Assembly: GCA_017471925.1 (NCBI GenBank)
Contig: JAFURM010000055.1
Span: 1-64,000, forward strand
DNA from: Bacteroides sp.
Lineage (GTDB): Bacteria > Bacteroidota > Bacteroidia > Bacteroidales > Bacteroidaceae
DNA: 64,000 nucleotides
Direction: 5' to 3'
Made by a program: the position numbers and the translations under genes. Below, in pieces: positions 1-8,254 of this stretch (position 1 is the first letter of the stretch; each line of letters opens with the position of its first letter). The notes under the pieces were generated by a model. It ran no database searches and was not told the DNA's origin. It was given only the letters and a program-made list of their open reading frames with translations.

Positions 1-27
1 CCAACGCAGTATATATCCGTTAGCACT

Positions 28-83
28 TGAAGTATATATTACCTGACCGATGAAGTATATATTACTTGGCCGATGAAGTATAT
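28..83. repeat. 23-bp tandem repeat, about 2.4 copies
   Basis: Two adjacent 23-bp units (28-50 and 51-73) begin TGAAGTATATATTAC and end GACCGA or GGCCGA. A third partial copy of the first 10 bases follows at 74-83. The units differ at two positions. The array starts close to the window edge, so the true copy number may be larger. Function unknown. Confidence 0.8.
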
Positions 84-381
84 CTGCTCGAAAATGAGAA
101 TTCAACCAAATTGCAGAAGAGCCATTTCAGTAGACGTTTTTTGTTTCATTAGCTAAATGAATAGACACTTCCTTTGGAAGCCCACTGAAAGCCTTTACAC
201 TTCCCGTTTTTCCATCCTGATATTATTTACACCTGCTCCAAGATGGACAAGCAGGATTCCGGGCTTTTTGTTTGGCAAGAATGGATGTCCCTCGATGGAA
301 CATTCATTCTTACATCTGTATTCCGTGTTGATGGCTTAAGCTATCATCCGGTGTCTTATGCAGCCCGTTTATAGGTAAAGT
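84..381. other. Non-coding stretch, no convincing gene
   Basis: Short open frames exist on the plus strand (157-339, and a 43-codon frame at 243-374), but neither resembles a known protein or has a clear ribosome binding site. The stretch lies downstream of the minus-strand PHP phosphatase stop. A small peptide gene or a decayed remnant cannot be excluded. Confidence 0.5.
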
Positions 382-1215
382 TCAGAGAGGAACTCCTCTC
401 CACGAACCGTCATGAAGTTCCATCACCTCAGTAAAACCGGCCTTTCTTAAAGCAGCCAACGCTTCAGGACGTCCATTGTCTATTAGATGCGGATAATGGG
501 CATCGCTATTCACCTGCACCTGAGCACCAGACTCATGCAGAAAGTTGAAATAACGTTCATTGGGGAAGAAAGTCCCCAAAGTATGCCAGGACTTCGTATT
601 GATTTCTATCTGATAGCCCCTTTCGATAATTTCACGGAAGTAAGTCCGTACCAATTCATCATACCAGGTCTCGTCCAACAGACCGGGACGATAGCAGGCC
701 GCATTATAGTGCATTTTGTCAGCATGGCCCACAATGTCAAACCCGCCCAGATGAAGCATGCACATCAGTCGTTCATAGTAGAGGTGAACCACCCGCACAA
801 TGTCTCCGCCAAAATGTTCATCCACAATATGGCGAAACTTGTCGGCCGAAACATCAATGTCCACCAGACATCCTTGGTCATCATAAAGCGTATGTACCGA
901 GCCAATCCGATAATCCAATGGCAATCGTTGGAAACGTTCCGTCGCCGGATGACTCTCCTCGTTAAGGTAGTCAATCTCCAGTCCAAGATAGAGTTCAATC
1001 CGTCCGGCATACTTCTGCTTCAAACGGCGGAACTCCGCAATATAGTCTTCCATACGATCCCATTCCATAGTCCATGCCGTAGGAAAAGGAAGGGGCGCAT
1101 GAGAAGAGAAACCATAGGAGGTAAATCCACGACTCACCGCAAAACGTACAAACTCCTCCATTCCTGCCCGCCCATCACAATAGATGCAATGACTGTGATA
1201 ATTGGTTCTATTCAT
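382..1215 (-). CDS. PHP-family histidinol-phosphatase
   Basis: The 277-aa product matches PHP-domain histidinol-phosphatases of the HisJ/HisK type, which hydrolyse L-histidinol phosphate in histidine synthesis. Metal-binding motifs are visible in order: HSHCIYCDG near the N-terminus, EIDYL, GSVHTL, GHADKMH, NTKSWH and NSDAH near the C-terminus. Length fits the family. It lies downstream of the exb operon but is separated from it by a strong hairpin at 1252-1284, so it probably has its own promoter, which I could not identify. No other histidine genes are nearby, so a different phosphoester substrate is possible. Confidence 0.85.
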   Translation of the reverse strand: MNRTNYHSHCIYCDGRAGMEEFVRFAVSRGFTSYGFSSHAPLPFPTAWTMEWDRMEDYIAEFRRLKQKYAGRIELYLGLEIDYLNEESHPATERFQRLPLDYRIGSVHTLYDDQGCLVDIDVSADKFRHIVDEHFGGDIVRVVHLYYERLMCMLHLGGFDIVGHADKMHYNAACYRPGLLDETWYDELVRTYFREIIERGYQIEINTKSWHTLGTFFPNERYFNFLHESGAQVQVNSDAHYPHLIDNGRPEALAALRKAGFTEVMELHDGSWRGVPL

Positions 1216-1240
1216 CTGTCTGCGAATTCATTTGTTCCTG

Positions 1241-1284
1241 CAAAAACACAGAAAGTGGATGTACCTTTTCAGTACATCCACTTT
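1241..1284 (-). terminator. Rho-independent terminator of the exb operon
   Basis: A perfect 13-bp inverted repeat (1252-1264 with 1272-1284) has a 7-nt loop. On the minus strand the stem is followed by CTGTGTTTTTG, a moderate T tract. It sits just downstream of the last exbD stop and upstream of the phosphatase start, as expected for the end of the exb transcript. Confidence 0.8.
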
Positions 1285-1306
1285 CATCTATAGGTCGAAT
1301 CAACAA

Positions 1307-1771
1307 TCAGTTGCGTTTTTGCGCAGAATAGTTAATCTTCAGAGCATAAGCTTTACGAAGTGCTTCTTTGATATCGGTCACGATACCCATCTTCGTATCT
1401 TGGTCTACCTTCAAAGATACCGTCATCTGAGGCTGATCTTCTTCCTTCATACTGGCACGTTCACCAATGATGTAGTCTTGAATTTCGCTTGTCTCAGCAT
1501 AGCTGTCGTTCAGCTGGATGCGACTTTCGTTACCCAGTTTCTTACGGAATTCCGCTGTCGGTTTTCCCACATAGATAAACGTAACCAATGACTTCTTTTC
1601 CAGTTTTTCCAACTCGGTAGCTTGCGGAACCTTAAACTCAACCTTCAATGTAACCTCACGCATGGTTGTTACCATCATAAAGAAGAACAACAGAGTGAAG
1701 ATAAGGTCAGGCAGAGAAGAAGTATTCAACGCCGGCATACCTTTTCTACCAGTCTTATTAAATTTTCCCAT
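1307..1771 (-). CDS. exbD: ExbD-like biopolymer transport protein, second copy
   Basis: 154-aa ExbD/TolR-family protein, the small subunit of the proton-driven motor that energises TonB. It has a short cytoplasmic N-terminus, one membrane segment and a periplasmic domain. The conserved membrane Asp is in SLPDLIFTLLFFFMMV. Its start codon overlaps the stop of the upstream exbD by one base (TAATG), so translation is probably coupled. Two non-identical ExbD genes in tandem behind one ExbB are common in Bacteroidota, and the two proteins may form a mixed pair within the ExbB pentamer. It is the last gene of its operon. Confidence 0.9.
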   Translation of the reverse strand: MGKFNKTGRKGMPALNTSSLPDLIFTLLFFFMMVTTMREVTLKVEFKVPQATELEKLEKKSLVTFIYVGKPTAEFRKKLGNESRIQLNDSYAETSEIQDYIIGERASMKEEDQPQMTVSLKVDQDTKMGIVTDIKEALRKAYALKINYSAQKRN

Positions 1772-2361
1772 TACTTCTTTTCTCCGTACTTTTTAGGTTC
1801 TGCCTCAGAAATCTTCTGAGGATAAATTTCACGAACTGCTTTCTGCTGGTCTTCGCTCAGTTCGGCATAGTTTCTGCCCCACTGGCTCATAGCCAACTCG
1901 TCACGCAACTCGTTGTAGGCTGCTACCAATTCGTTTTGCACTGCAATGTATGCCTGATAGGAAGTGGCGCGGTCGCAACGCAAGGAGACTACATGCTTTT
2001 CTGTAACTTCCACATTACCGAAGAATTCCACATTCTTCACTACTTTCTCGGGAAGTTTGTCCACGTTATTGGGATTAGCAATAAATTCCTTGGCCCTTTC
2101 GCGCAACTCACTTACGTCAATAAGGTCATCATCGCACATTAACTGGTCGTTCAAATTCAGATAAACTGCCAACACATTGCGCTCTTTCAACTTGTTTTCA
2201 TCCTTCTGCTGTTCATCCTGCGGCGGTTCAGGCAGACGTCTGGCCAAACCAGCATCAGTGTCCATAGAAGTGGTAATCAAGAAGAAGATGAGCAACAGGA
2301 AAGCGATATCCGCTGTTGAACTGGAGTTAATTTCGGGAACTTCTCTTTTTCCTTTTGCCAT
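1771..2361 (-). CDS. exbD: ExbD-like biopolymer transport protein, first copy
   Basis: 196-aa ExbD-family protein, longer than its downstream partner. One N-terminal membrane helix holds the expected Asp in STADIAFLLLIFFLITTS. The periplasmic domain is larger than usual and carries a Lys/Glu-rich insertion after the helix (about residues 45-60). It probably works with the 267-aa ExbB upstream in TonB energisation, which would serve SusC-type receptors such as the one at the end of this window. The tail is highly charged (AEPKKYGEKK). Confidence 0.9.
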   Translation of the reverse strand: MAKGKREVPEINSSSTADIAFLLLIFFLITTSMDTDAGLARRLPEPPQDEQQKDENKLKERNVLAVYLNLNDQLMCDDDLIDVSELRERAKEFIANPNNVDKLPEKVVKNVEFFGNVEVTEKHVVSLRCDRATSYQAYIAVQNELVAAYNELRDELAMSQWGRNYAELSEDQQKAVREIYPQKISEAEPKKYGEKK

Positions 2362-2397
2362 TGCAATTCTCTTTTAATTGAGTTTCCTCAATGGTTC

Positions 2398-2883
2398 TTA
2401 CAAAAATTTCTTACGGATTGCACCGGCAAGCATAGCAAGTACGGCACCGGCAAACAAAATGTAAGTGGAGTAAATCAACATATCAGCCAACTTCAGCCAG
2501 AAAGGAACGTTGTGCGCACCTTCATAGCCCAAGATGTTGAGTTGTTCATCGCTACCCATAATCCATGAGATAACAACGACAGCTACCAGCACAAGCACAC
2601 CAAGCAAAGACTTCAAGGCAGCGAGAGGATTGTCCTTCAGAGCTGTGATAAACTGATACAATACACCAATAACTGTAACTACTACTGCAAGTACAAACAG
2701 CGCATAGGTCAAGTAGAGCAATGCGTCTGTCTGGGCAGGCTGCCACATGCCGGGATCGACACTGGACAACACTGCATCACCAGTAGCATCACCTCCTGCG
2801 AAGAAAAGCGCGATGACTACAATGATTGCAGCGAACATCGCATACAGGACGTAGTATGATACTTTATATGATAACTTAGCCAT
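2398..2883 (-). CDS. Four-helix membrane protein of the exb operon, unknown function
   Basis: 161-aa protein of unknown function with about four hydrophobic segments (roughly residues 10-30, 53-77, 87-107 and 131-155). It lies 7 bp after exbB and 36 bp before exbD on the same strand, so it is almost certainly co-transcribed with the motor genes. No enzyme motif is visible. By position it could be an accessory subunit of the Bacteroidota ExbB/ExbD complex, but this is inference from context only. Confidence 0.8.
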   Translation of the reverse strand: MAKLSYKVSYYVLYAMFAAIIVVIALFFAGGDATGDAVLSSVDPGMWQPAQTDALLYLTYALFVLAVVVTVIGVLYQFITALKDNPLAALKSLLGVLVLVAVVVISWIMGSDEQLNILGYEGAHNVPFWLKLADMLIYSTYILFAGAVLAMLAGAIRKKFL

Positions 2884-2890
2884 TTTCTAA

Positions 2891-3694
2891 TTACTTTTTG
2901 TATTTCAATTCGTATTTGATAATCATATCCAGCATAGTTACTGAAGAGTCTTCCATTTCGCTGGTCTGAGCTTCAATCTTAGACAGGATGTAGTTGTAGA
3001 ACACCTGGAGAATCAAAGCTACGATCAAACCGAGGATGGTTGTCAACAAGGCCACCTTCATACCACCGGCAACAACCGTCGGAGAAATGTCACCTACCTG
3101 CTGAATCTTATCAAATGCCTGCACCATACCGATTACAGTACCCAAGAATCCGAGTGACGGAGCCATGGCGATGAACAGCGTAATCCAAGAGCAGCCTTTT
3201 TCCAGATAACCGGCCTGAATGCCACCATAGGAAACAACTGACTTCTCAACCACGTCAATACCCTGATCGATTCTCATCAAGCCCTGATAGTAGATAGAGG
3301 CGATAGGACCGCGAGTGTTACGGGCGATATCCTTAGCAGCTTCTACATCACCTTTCTCCAAAGCCTCTTCGATAGAAGCAACGAACTTCTTGGTGTTGAT
3401 TTCAGCCAAGCTCAGGTAAATGATACGTTCGATACAGAAAGCCAAACCGATAACCAAAGCAATAGTAGGCAGAGCCATGAAGAGAGCGTCACCCTCGATG
3501 AACTTAGTCTTCAAAGTCTTGTGGATACCACCTTCAACCACTTCTGCAGGAACATCTGCTGCAGCAGCTTGTTCTACAGCCGGAGCTGCCTGTTCAGTTT
3601 GTTCAGCAGCAGGAGCATCTTGAGCCTGAGCCAATTGAATTGAGCCGAAAGTCAAGGCTCCCATCACAGCAACAATTGCAAATAACTTTTTCAT
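2891..3694 (-). CDS. exbB: MotA/TolQ/ExbB proton channel protein
   Basis: 267-aa ExbB/TolQ-family protein, the channel-forming subunit of the TonB motor. It begins with a cleavable-looking signal (MKKLFAIVAVMGALTFGS to AQA), then an Ala/Glu/Pro-rich periplasmic stretch (about 25-50), a first membrane helix around 70-95, a cytoplasmic domain, and two further helices in the C-terminal half (SLGFLGTVIGMVQAF and LLTTILGLIVALILQVF). The N-terminal extension is longer than in E. coli ExbB. It is the first gene of the run exbB, 4-TM protein, exbD, exbD. Confidence 0.92.
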   Translation of the reverse strand: MKKLFAIVAVMGALTFGSIQLAQAQDAPAAEQTEQAAPAVEQAAAADVPAEVVEGGIHKTLKTKFIEGDALFMALPTIALVIGLAFCIERIIYLSLAEINTKKFVASIEEALEKGDVEAAKDIARNTRGPIASIYYQGLMRIDQGIDVVEKSVVSYGGIQAGYLEKGCSWITLFIAMAPSLGFLGTVIGMVQAFDKIQQVGDISPTVVAGGMKVALLTTILGLIVALILQVFYNYILSKIEAQTSEMEDSSVTMLDMIIKYELKYKK

Positions 3695-3775
3695 TGTGTG
3701 TCTAATTTTTAAGATTAATTAATTAAATTGTTTATACTATTATTATTGTTATTCGTTCTTCTCATCACCTCCATG

Positions 3776-3863
3776 CGGAGAGAGGGGGATTCGAACCCCC
3801 GATACCCTTTAGGGGTATACACGCTTTCCAGGCGTGCCTCTTCAACCACTCGAGCATCTCTCC
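3776..3863 (-). tRNA. tRNA-Ser (anticodon GGA)
   Basis: Read on the minus strand, this 88-nt segment folds as a class II tRNA. The acceptor stem is GGAGAGA paired with TCTCTCC, with discriminator G. The anticodon stem CACGC/GCGTG holds loop CTGGAAA, giving anticodon GGA. A long variable arm (TACCC...GGGTA) is typical of tRNA-Ser. The T arm is GGGGG-TTCGAAT-CCCCC. No CCA is encoded. Confidence 0.97.
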
Positions 3864-4026
3864 TTTATGAGGCTTCCTCTGAAAACGGCTGCAAATTACG
3901 AAAAAAATGTGATTCCACAGCGTTTTCAGCTACAAATGTATTCTTTTTTTCGGTCTTCTGCAGCATTCTTGGCGTTTTATCTTGAATAATATTCCAAAAT
4001 TAATAAACTTTAAAACCTCCCAACCG

Positions 4027-4812
4027 TTATTTGAGCATTCCAAACACTTTTAAGGCCGTTTTCGTAGTCACTTCAGCAACCTCTTCAGGTGACCTTTTAT
4101 AAACTTCGGCAACTTTAACCAAAGTATGTTGGATATAGGCACTCTCATTCCGCTTACCACGATTGGGAACAGGAGCCAGATAGGGAGAGTCCGTTTCAAG
4201 CACCATCCGTTCCAAAGGAACTGCCTCAGAGAGGACCTGCGGCAGAGTTGACTTCTTGAAAGTGACCACTCCATTGACTCCAATGCAAAAACCGCCAAAC
4301 TCCATGATGCGTACTGCCTCGTCGACCGTTCCGGTGAAACTATGGAAAATGCCATTCAAGGAGGTATTCCGATAAGAACCCAACACCTTATATATATTAT
4401 CAAAGGCTTCGCGGCAATGGATAACCACCGGGAGATTATACTCCAGTGCCCAATCCAACTGTTGTCGCAAGACCTCTTCCTGTTCCCGCTCAAAAGTACG
4501 ATCCCAATAAAGGTCCATCCCTATCTCCCCGATGGCAACAAAAAGATTTCGTGACGTTTTCAGATAGTGTTCCACAACCTGCAACTCATCCTGATAGTCG
4601 GCTGCCACAGAAGTAGGATGTAAACCCATCATGGGGAAGCAGCAATCGGGATAAGCCGAACAGGTATCCAACAAAGGCTGTATGGTGGTCCGGTCAATAT
4701 TGGGCATAAAAAGGTGGGTCACGCCGCATTCACGTGCACGGGCTATCACCTGCGGCAAATCTTCGGCAAACTCTTCCAGGAACAGATGGGTATGGGAGTC
4801 CACTATCTTCAT
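4027..4812 (-). CDS. TatD-family metal-dependent hydrolase
   Basis: 261-aa TatD/YcfH-type amidohydrolase-fold protein, a family with metal-dependent DNase activity. Motifs: N-terminal DSHTHLF metal site, GEIGMDLYWD, VIHCREAFD, HSFTG and LETDSPYLAPVPNRGKRNE. I place the start at 4812 (MKIVDSHTH) rather than the longer frame at 4830 because a strong Shine-Dalgarno (GGGAGGAG) lies just upstream and the previous gene's stop sits 1 bp before. That spacing implies coupling to the hypothetical gene upstream. Confidence 0.92.
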   Translation of the reverse strand: MKIVDSHTHLFLEEFAEDLPQVIARARECGVTHLFMPNIDRTTIQPLLDTCSAYPDCCFPMMGLHPTSVAADYQDELQVVEHYLKTSRNLFVAIGEIGMDLYWDRTFEREQEEVLRQQLDWALEYNLPVVIHCREAFDNIYKVLGSYRNTSLNGIFHSFTGTVDEAVRIMEFGGFCIGVNGVVTFKKSTLPQVLSEAVPLERMVLETDSPYLAPVPNRGKRNESAYIQHTLVKVAEVYKRSPEEVAEVTTKTALKVFGMLK

Positions 4813-4813
4813 A

Positions 4814-5521
4814 TCACTCTCCTCCCGCACGTTTTTCTCCTGTACGATAATAGTATATCACACCGTAATCACGACACATGTCCAATCGTTTTTCATTGGG
4901 TGTCACATCTTCAAACTTCTTTTCCACCTGATTCCAAATGTCCAGAATAAGTTCGTCGGCTTCCGCACGCATGGTGGCCAAGGCTTCCAGACTACGTGCC
5001 GTCAGTGCCTGCAGATTCTTCTGCTTTTCATAACTCTCCACGAAAATATCATAGTGGACACGCACCTTGGCAATCGTCGGATTATAGATAGGTACCCCAC
5101 CTTGAGACATGCGGCGTTGCTCACCGGCAATAACCTTCTTGCCCCATTCCAAAAGCGCCGTCTCCGAAGAGAGTTCAGGAAGATTATGGTTTTTCTGTTC
5201 CAATCCATAATACTCCTTGTGTGCTGCACGGATTTCCGACCGGATAACCGCCAAATTCAGCACCTGTATAAAGTGGGAGACATACAAACGGGCCATCCTG
5301 ACCGCCTGCTGATGCTTACGGCCGGCCTTGGCCTGCCGTTCAAAACACTCTGCATAATAGATTTGTGCAGCCTCAAACTTCATCAGAAAATTACGGGCTA
5401 CCGACAAGGTCTTCAGTGACACCGCCAAATCATAAACGGTGTATATCTCCATCTTCTCCACAGCAGCCTTCAATGCACGGATTCGGGCCTGATCGGTATT
5501 GGGTAGTCGTCTATAGGGCAT
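4814..5521 (-). CDS. Hypothetical alpha-helical protein
   Basis: 235-aa protein that I do not recognise. It is rich in Ala, Glu, Lys and Arg with long predicted helices, has no signal peptide and no membrane segment, and is probably cytoplasmic. It sits between the prenyl diphosphate synthase gene (41 bp upstream) and tatD (1 bp downstream) on the same strand, so it is likely transcribed with them. The gap before its start contains a run of nine C on the coding strand. No catalytic motif is evident. Confidence 0.75.
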   Translation of the reverse strand: MPYRRLPNTDQARIRALKAAVEKMEIYTVYDLAVSLKTLSVARNFLMKFEAAQIYYAECFERQAKAGRKHQQAVRMARLYVSHFIQVLNLAVIRSEIRAAHKEYYGLEQKNHNLPELSSETALLEWGKKVIAGEQRRMSQGGVPIYNPTIAKVRVHYDIFVESYEKQKNLQALTARSLEALATMRAEADELILDIWNQVEKKFEDVTPNEKRLDMCRDYGVIYYYRTGEKRAGGE

Positions 5522-5547
5522 TCTCGGTCTGTTTTTAGTAACGTTTA

Positions 5548-5556
5548 GGGGGGGGG
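5548..5556. repeat. Homopolymer of nine G (plus strand)
   Basis: Nine consecutive G lie in the 41-bp gap between the prenyl synthase stop (5563) and the start of the downstream gene (5521). On the transcribed strand this is a C9 run about 26 bases before the ATG. Slippage here would not alter either protein but could change leader spacing. Confidence 0.9.
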
Positions 5557-5562
5557 TAAAAG

Positions 5563-6537
5563 TTATACTTCGCGATACATCAATTTTCTCATCAACTGTT
5601 CCAATTCATCCTTCCTGGCTTGCGGAAGGGTTACGGCTTCCAGGTTACGTGAAGCCAAATCACTATATTCCAAAATCTTCGATTCGCACAGCTGTTTCAC
5701 TCCTATCTGATTGTAGAGCATCGTGACTGCATTGATTTTCTCAGTTGCATCATAGTCTGTCGCATCAAGCCATTTGCCCAGCAGTTCTGTCTGATCAGCA
5801 TCGGCATGTTCAAGAGCCTGGATAAGCAGGTAGGTTTTCTTGTTGCACAGAATGTCTCCACCGATATTCTTTCCAAAGACTTCCACACGGCCAAAAGCAT
5901 CCAGCAGGTCATCTTTCAGTTGGAAAGCCACACCCAGATTCATTCCGAACTGATACAGGCGGTCGGCATCCTCATCCGAAGCGCCACCCAAGATGGCACC
6001 AATCTTCAAACTGGCTGCCAGCAGCACTGATGTCTTCAGACGAATCATCTCTATATATTCAGCTTCTGTCACATCCTTCCGACTTTCAAAGTCCATATCC
6101 AACTGCTGGCCTTCGCAGATTTCCAGTGCCGTCTGCGAGAAAAGAGCCAGAACCTTTTGCAAATGGACTTCGGGGACCTGCGCCATATACTGATAGGCCA
6201 ACACCAACATGGCATCACCGGAAAGAATGGCCACATTGTCGTTCCACACCTTGTGCACCGTAGGTTTCCCCCGACGGCGGTCAGCACGATCCATCAGGTC
6301 ATCGTGCAACAAGGTATAATTATGATACACCTCAATGGCCGTAGCCGGAGAAAATATCGCAGAGACATCTTCCTTATAAAGGTTATAAGCCATCAGCATC
6401 AGGATGGGACGTATTCTTTTTCCGCCCAAAGAAAGGACATAATCGACCGGTTCATACAAGCCGCGGGGAGAGCGTTGCAGATTCAATCCGGCCAAATGAG
6501 CATTGAAGCGTTCCAATAGTTCGGCAACAGAAAGCAT
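5563..6537 (-). CDS. Polyprenyl (short-chain) diphosphate synthase
   Basis: 324-aa trans-isoprenyl diphosphate synthase. The first Asp-rich motif is HDDLMDRADRRRGKPTVH and the second is FQLKDDLLDAFG; both bind Mg-diphosphate in the condensation of DMAPP/GPP with IPP. The residue five before the first Asp is Tyr (YTLLHDD), which in this family favours short products such as farnesyl or geranylgeranyl diphosphate; that is inference. IspH, which makes IPP/DMAPP, is encoded at 8.3 kb. It heads a minus-strand run with the hypothetical gene and tatD. Confidence 0.9.
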   Translation of the reverse strand: MLSVAELLERFNAHLAGLNLQRSPRGLYEPVDYVLSLGGKRIRPILMLMAYNLYKEDVSAIFSPATAIEVYHNYTLLHDDLMDRADRRRGKPTVHKVWNDNVAILSGDAMLVLAYQYMAQVPEVHLQKVLALFSQTALEICEGQQLDMDFESRKDVTEAEYIEMIRLKTSVLLAASLKIGAILGGASDEDADRLYQFGMNLGVAFQLKDDLLDAFGRVEVFGKNIGGDILCNKKTYLLIQALEHADADQTELLGKWLDATDYDATEKINAVTMLYNQIGVKQLCESKILEYSDLASRNLEAVTLPQARKDELEQLMRKLMYREV

Positions 6538-6560
6538 ATATGGGAAAATTGGCGAAGATG

Positions 6561-6590
6561 AATAAAAAGAGAGGCTGCCTAAGCAGCCTC
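6561..6590 (-). terminator. Rho-independent terminator after tonB
   Basis: An 8-bp perfect GC-rich stem GAGGCTGC/GCAGCCTC (6571-6578 with 6583-6590) closes a 4-nt loop. On the minus strand it is followed by TCTTTTTATT. It lies 19 bp past the tonB stop and separates tonB from the prenyl synthase operon. Confidence 0.92.
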
Positions 6591-6609
6591 CTTACTGTTA
6601 TATCTATTA

Positions 6610-7299
6610 TTACTGCAATCTGAACATCACAGGAACTGTGTACTTCACACGCACCGGTTTACCACGTTGCATACCGGGTTTCCACTTAGGCATGGCGCCC
6701 AACACGCGGGTAGCCTCCTTATCCAGATAGGGGTCTACACCTCTGATAACTTTCACATCAACGATAGAGCCGTCTTTATTTACCACAAACTGACAAACCA
6801 CACGACCCTGAGTACCGTTTTCCTGAGCGATAGTGGGATACTTGATGTTCTTGTTCAGATACTGCATCAAGCCGGCCAAACCACCATCAGGGAATTCGGG
6901 CATATGCTCTACTATCTCAAAGATGGTCTGCTCTTCCGGTTCCTCTTCTTCCACTTCCTGAGGAACATATTTCACTTCAACAGCCTGGTTCAACTCTTCA
7001 GAAGAAGCGATGATGGTTTCTTCTACATCCGCATCATCCTCTACGATAGTCAGCACCTCGGCAATCTGCGGAGCTACTGGAGGAGGAGGAACGACCAACT
7101 CCTGCTGTTCGGTGATAGGGATTTCTACTTCTTCCTCGAATACGAGGTCTGAAACTGTCTGTGTCATGTCAATCTTCACATCACGTTTCGTCCATTCAAA
7201 TGCGACGAACATGAACGAGAGAGCAATGACATAACCAATGAGCATCCAAGTGGATTTCTTGTTCTCCAAGTCTGCCTTACGTGTTTTTTTAATCTCCAT
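6610..7299 (-). CDS. tonB: TonB-like energy transducer
   Basis: 229-aa TonB protein: cytoplasmic N-terminus, one membrane helix (about residues 19-37, [18 protein letters not shown]), a periplasmic linker with PPPPVAP and a long acidic Glu/Val stretch, and a C-terminal TonB_C domain (from about 135) containing [18 protein letters not shown] and a VPVMFRLQ end. It links the ExbB/ExbD motor to outer-membrane SusC-type receptors. It stands alone, with its own terminator and a promoter-like element upstream. The linker is acidic rather than the Glu-Pro/Lys-Pro type of E. coli. Confidence 0.93.
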   Translation of the reverse strand: MEIKKTRKADLENKKSTWMLIGYVIALSFMFVAFEWTKRDVKIDMTQTVSDLVFEEEVEIPITEQQELVVPPPPVAPQIAEVLTIVEDDADVEETIIASSEELNQAVEVKYVPQEVEEEEPEEQTIFEIVEHMPEFPDGGLAGLMQYLNKNIKYPTIAQENGTQGRVVCQFVVNKDGSIVDVKVIRGVDPYLDKEATRVLGAMPKWKPGMQRGKPVRVKYTVPVMFRLQ

Positions 7300-7336
7300 A
7301 GTTATAATATTGTTTTAATGTTTTCTTGTTTTCGGG

Positions 7337-7371
7337 CAAATATAGCACTTTTCTTACGATTGTTCACGAAC
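7337..7371 (-). promoter_or_regulatory. Probable tonB promoter (-7 element)
   Basis: CAAATATA at 7337-7344 reads TATATTTG on the minus strand, matching the Bacteroidales -7 box TAnnTTTG. The -33 position (about 7364-7371) only weakly resembles TTTG. Predicted transcription would start near 7330, about 30 nt before the tonB ATG. Confidence 0.55.
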
Positions 7372-7481
7372 AGCTATCTTTTTTTACACAATACTTTGCT
7401 CATTTTTATTTTTTTAATCCTTCAGAAAGTCAACTTTGCCTTTTATGCTGCAAAAGTAGCGAGATATTTTAAAAATACCCG

Positions 7482-7489
7482 TATCTTTG
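7482..7489 (+). promoter_or_regulatory. Probable cmk -7 promoter element
   Basis: TATCTTTG matches the Bacteroidales -7 consensus and is identical to the boxes before pfkA and the Smr gene. No good TTTG is seen at the expected -33 distance. A start near 7496 would give a leader of about 68 nt to the cmk ATG. Confidence 0.45.
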
Positions 7490-7563
7490 GGCGTTTTTTT
7501 AATGCAAACAGCAAAAAACATTCCTCCGGAATACACCTTATTATATATGTAACCATTAGCTTC

Positions 7564-8253
7564 ATGAAAAAGATAACAATAGCAATAGATGGCTTCTCCT
7601 CCTGCGGGAAAAGCACAATGGCCAAGGACCTGGCCTGCGAGATAGGCTACATCTACATCGACAGTGGAGCCATGTATCGGGCCATAACACTTTATTGCCT
7701 GCAGAATGGGCTGTTTACCGACAAGGGGATAGAGACGGAAAAGCTGAGAGCATCCCTGCCCGACATCAGGATATCCTTTCAACTGAATGAGGCCGGGAAA
7801 CCGGAAACCTACCTCAACGGAGAGAATGTGGAGAAACAGATTCGCAGTATGGAGGTCTCCTCCCACGTAAGCCCCATTGCCGCACTGGACTTTGTACGCG
7901 AGACTTTGGTAGCCCAACAACAAGAGATGGGACGACAGAAGGGTATCGTCATGGACGGGCGTGACATCGGCACCACTGTATTTCCCGATGCCGAACTGAA
8001 GATATTCGTCACTGCCTCACCCGAAGTGCGTGCCCGACGACGCTATGACGAGTTGAAAGGGAAAGGACAGGAAGTTTGCTACGAGGAGATCCTGGAAAAC
8101 GTCAAGCAGCGTGACCACATCGACCAAAACAGAGCAGTCAGCCCTTTACGCAAGGCCGAGGATGCCCTACTGTTGGACAATGGCGACATGAGCATTACCG
8201 AGCAGAAGGAGTGGCTGCTCCAACAGTTCAACCGCATAACCCGTCCCGACTGA
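7564..8253 (+). CDS. cmk: Cytidylate kinase
   Basis: 229-aa CMP/dCMP kinase, which phosphorylates CMP and dCMP with ATP in the cytoplasm. The P-loop is near the N-terminus ([17 protein letters not shown]), followed by [35 protein letters not shown] and the lid [12 protein letters not shown] chose the ATG at 7564 because the family begins directly with [10 protein letters not shown]; the longer upstream frame has no homology and is AT-rich. It is followed after 1 bp by ispH. Confidence 0.95.
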   Translation: MKKITIAIDGFSSCGKSTMAKDLACEIGYIYIDSGAMYRAITLYCLQNGLFTDKGIETEKLRASLPDIRISFQLNEAGKPETYLNGENVEKQIRSMEVSSHVSPIAALDFVRETLVAQQQEMGRQKGIVMDGRDIGTTVFPDAELKIFVTASPEVRARRRYDELKGKGQEVCYEEILENVKQRDHIDQNRAVSPLRKAEDALLLDNGDMSITEQKEWLLQQFNRITRPD

Positions 8254-8254
8254 C

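Noticed and set aside
28-83. CRISPR array
   Set aside because: The 23-bp units are directly adjacent without unique spacers, and no cas gene is present. The same holds for arrays at 30.9 and 47.0 kb.
157-339. 60-codon plus-strand frame near the left edge
   Set aside because: No ribosome binding site, no recognisable product and low-complexity context. A different 43-codon frame (243-374) overlaps it and is equally unsupported.
7318-7563. N-terminal extension of cytidylate kinase
   Set aside because: The extra 82 codons are AT-rich, contain a promoter element and have no similarity to the family; the start at 7564 fits.
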